7,657 bases of DNA from Thermoplasmata archaeon (lineage in GTDB: Archaea > Thermoplasmatota > Thermoplasmata > Thermoplasmatales > Thermoplasmataceae): assembly GCA_021797225.1 (NCBI GenBank), contig JAKAAE010000072.1:1-7657 (forward strand), in the 5' to 3' direction. The notes beneath the pieces were generated by a model. That model made no database searches, was not told where the DNA came from, and saw only the letters and a list, made by a program, of their open reading frames with translations. Both the position numbers and the translations under genes were made by a program. Position 1 is the first letter of the stretch, and each line of letters begins with the position of its first letter. Positions 6,321-7,657 of this stretch are shown here, one piece after another.

Positions 6321-6435
6321 ATATTTGCATAATTAATGAGATGTGAATCCCTGCTATCTCCAAATAATGTTATTAAAATTAGTAAATATGCTAACAGTCT
6401 AACAAATTACGAAAATTTAAACATGCTAATATTAT

Positions 6436-6440
6436 AAAAA
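6436..6440 (-). terminator. Short T-run directly after the binding-protein gene
   Basis: On the minus strand five T follow the stop codon immediately (TAATTTTTATAAT), in an AT-rich context. It is a weak candidate for the transcript end. No other gene follows in the same direction except the transposase remnant. Confidence 0.25.
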
Positions 6441-7657
6441 TTAAAATTTGGGAGCCATATCGGTTATGGCCATTTCTATGTTTGCCACAAGTGTGTATAT
6501 GCTCATGTAGCCCACTGAGCTTGTAAGTTTTCCACTAACGGTCATCATGTTGTAGAAGTATGATGAGGTTATGGAGTTGAATACAAACCCATGAACGTCT
6601 GGAGCAACAAACCAATTGTCATTGGACATTGGCATCCATATATATGCATACTGATCGTATACTACCTTGGAAACATTTTTCATTTCAGCAATCTGATTAG
6701 TTTTATTCAGGAAATCAAGGTCTTTAAAGTATGTCTGAAGTGTGGAATTGTCAACCCATGCGTGATTACCTCCAAATGACCCCCCATCAGCTACATCGTA
6801 TACAGGTATAAGCTGCTGACCTATGGGATCTGGATAATCAGGTTCCCAAACAGTGAGTGCAAACTGAGGTGTTGCAGATGCTGAGGTCCATGTAGATACT
6901 ACGGATGCGGTTACACCTTTTGTATTAAATGTTAAACCAATATTAGAGAATGAATCTACTGCAATTGTTAGCTCTGATGTATCAACCGTATTCAGTGGAG
7001 ATATTCCCGTCAATGTAAATGTATGTTTTGAGAGATCGATAGCGTGACTATTCGTTGTATTACCTATTTTTGTACCGTTTGGAAGCTTTACATAAAAGTT
7101 CATTTCATGTCCTGCCATGGTTAGGTTCTGTATGGCTGCTGTTAGATTCTGTGTTGGGAGTGGTAGGTTATCCGGGTTATAATATGCCTTTCCGTATGCA
7201 GGAGATAATGGTCCTAGTTCCTGGTATGCTTCAGGGGTACCATTATAATTGTTACTGAATATTTTAAGTTCAGCAGTATAATTTATTGCATCGTATAGTG
7301 CCTCCCTGAAATGTGTATTATTAGTATAAGCATCATGTACATTCATCGATATATAACAGGTGCCTACCTCTGGATAAGAATGAACAAGTGAAGTATTCCT
7401 GTCAGCCTTTATGTGGTAGCCATCTATCATCTGCTTGAAGGATGTAGGTGCTATTGTTGATATCTGTGATATTCCCCTGTCGAAGTCCTCTAATCTGTCA
7501 GCATGCGATAATCCGTATTTTATTACCACGGTCTTTATATGTGCCGGCTGGGCTATTGCAGGTACACTGCTGTTATGGCCATCCACCCAGTAGTTCGGGT
7601 TCGCCTTAAGCACTATGGTTGAGAATCCTTTTCCAACACTGGATATTATGTATGGAC
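6441..7657 (-). CDS. Oligopeptide/dipeptide ABC transporter substrate-binding protein, family 5 (partial)
   Basis: The frame is open through the right edge of the window, so the N-terminus (signal, lipobox) is missing; 404 residues are visible. The GTG at 7613 is internal: upstream codons continue in frame as PYIISSVGKGFSTI. Family 5 landmarks are the PY...STIVLKANPNYW block at the visible start; VHSYPEVGTCYISMNVHDAY and FREALYDAINY (the usual 'N....P..d..vR.Al..aid' region); ALTVWEPDYPDP (the typical 'W..DyPDP' motif); and the closing IWMPMSNDNWFVAPDVHGFVFN. It binds peptides outside the membrane and hands them to an ABC permease. About twelve N-x-S/T sequons agree with an exposed, possibly glycosylated protein. 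No C-terminal membrane helix is present. No permease or ATPase genes follow downstream; a transposase remnant lies there, so partner genes must be upstream or elsewhere. Confidence 0.85.
   Translation of the reverse strand, partial: PYIISSVGKGFSTIVLKANPNYWVDGHNSSVPAIAQPAHIKTVVIKYGLSHADRLEDFDRGISQISTIAPTSFKQMIDGYHIKADRNTSLVHSYPEVGTCYISMNVHDAYTNNTHFREALYDAINYTAELKIFSNNYNGTPEAYQELGPLSPAYGKAYYNPDNLPLPTQNLTAAIQNLTMAGHEMNFYVKLPNGTKIGNTTNSHAIDLSKHTFTLTGISPLNTVDTSELTIAVDSFSNIGLTFNTKGVTASVVSTWTSASATPQFALTVWEPDYPDPIGQQLIPVYDVADGGSFGGNHAWVDNSTLQTYFKDLDFLNKTNQIAEMKNVSKVVYDQYAYIWMPMSNDNWFVAPDVHGFVFNSITSSYFYNMMTVSGKLTSSVGYMSIYTLVANIEMAITDMAPKF

Noticed and set aside
5667..6355. Possible terminal inverted repeats of the insertion sequence (GATGGACGGGATT at the left, GATAGCAGGGATT on the opposite strand at the right)
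   Set aside because: Orientation is right but only about 10 of 17 positions match, and no target-site duplication was seen. This is too weak to define element ends.

Overview
The window looks like chromosomal DNA from a low-GC archaeon, most likely a Thermoplasmatales-type heterotroph (Ferroplasma/Acidiplasma/Cuniculiplasma-like). The lineage is inferred from gene style; no marker gene is present. The supporting observations are: AT-rich DNA with many ATA, AGA and AGG codons; TATA boxes 20-30 nt upstream of start codons that have no Shine-Dalgarno site (leaderless mRNAs); T-run terminators; and a sequon-rich extracytoplasmic peptide-binding protein.

Layout. At 1-447 (+) lie the tail of an unrecognised protein and a small winged-helix-like protein whose start overlaps it by 8 nt. 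At 448-705 there is no convincing gene, only a T-rich terminator for the next gene. A metal-dependent amidohydrolase (706-1887, -) and a compact class III PLP aminotransferase (1982-3073, +) diverge from a 94-bp promoter region. An APC amino acid permease (3133-4548, -) and an isoaspartyl peptidase/L-asparaginase of the Ntn-hydrolase type (4781-5647, +) diverge from a 232-bp region. That region holds two strong inverted repeats, each close to a TATA box. At 5648-6440 there is a decayed transposase (pseudogene on -). At 6441-7657 (-) is the C-terminal part of a family 5 oligopeptide ABC-transporter substrate-binding protein, cut by the window edge.

How the genes may work together (inference). 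The set fits scavenging of peptides and amino acids: peptide capture by the binding protein, amino acid import by the permease, cytoplasmic hydrolysis of isoaspartyl or other dipeptides and asparagine by the peptidase and amidohydrolase, and amino-group removal by the aminotransferase. The four metabolic genes alternate in orientation and each has its own promoter, so this is a co-located set and not an operon. I did not find a clearly new defence or mobile system. The most distinctive signals are the two operator-like inverted repeats between 4595 and 4745 and the atypical active-site motifs of the aminotransferase.
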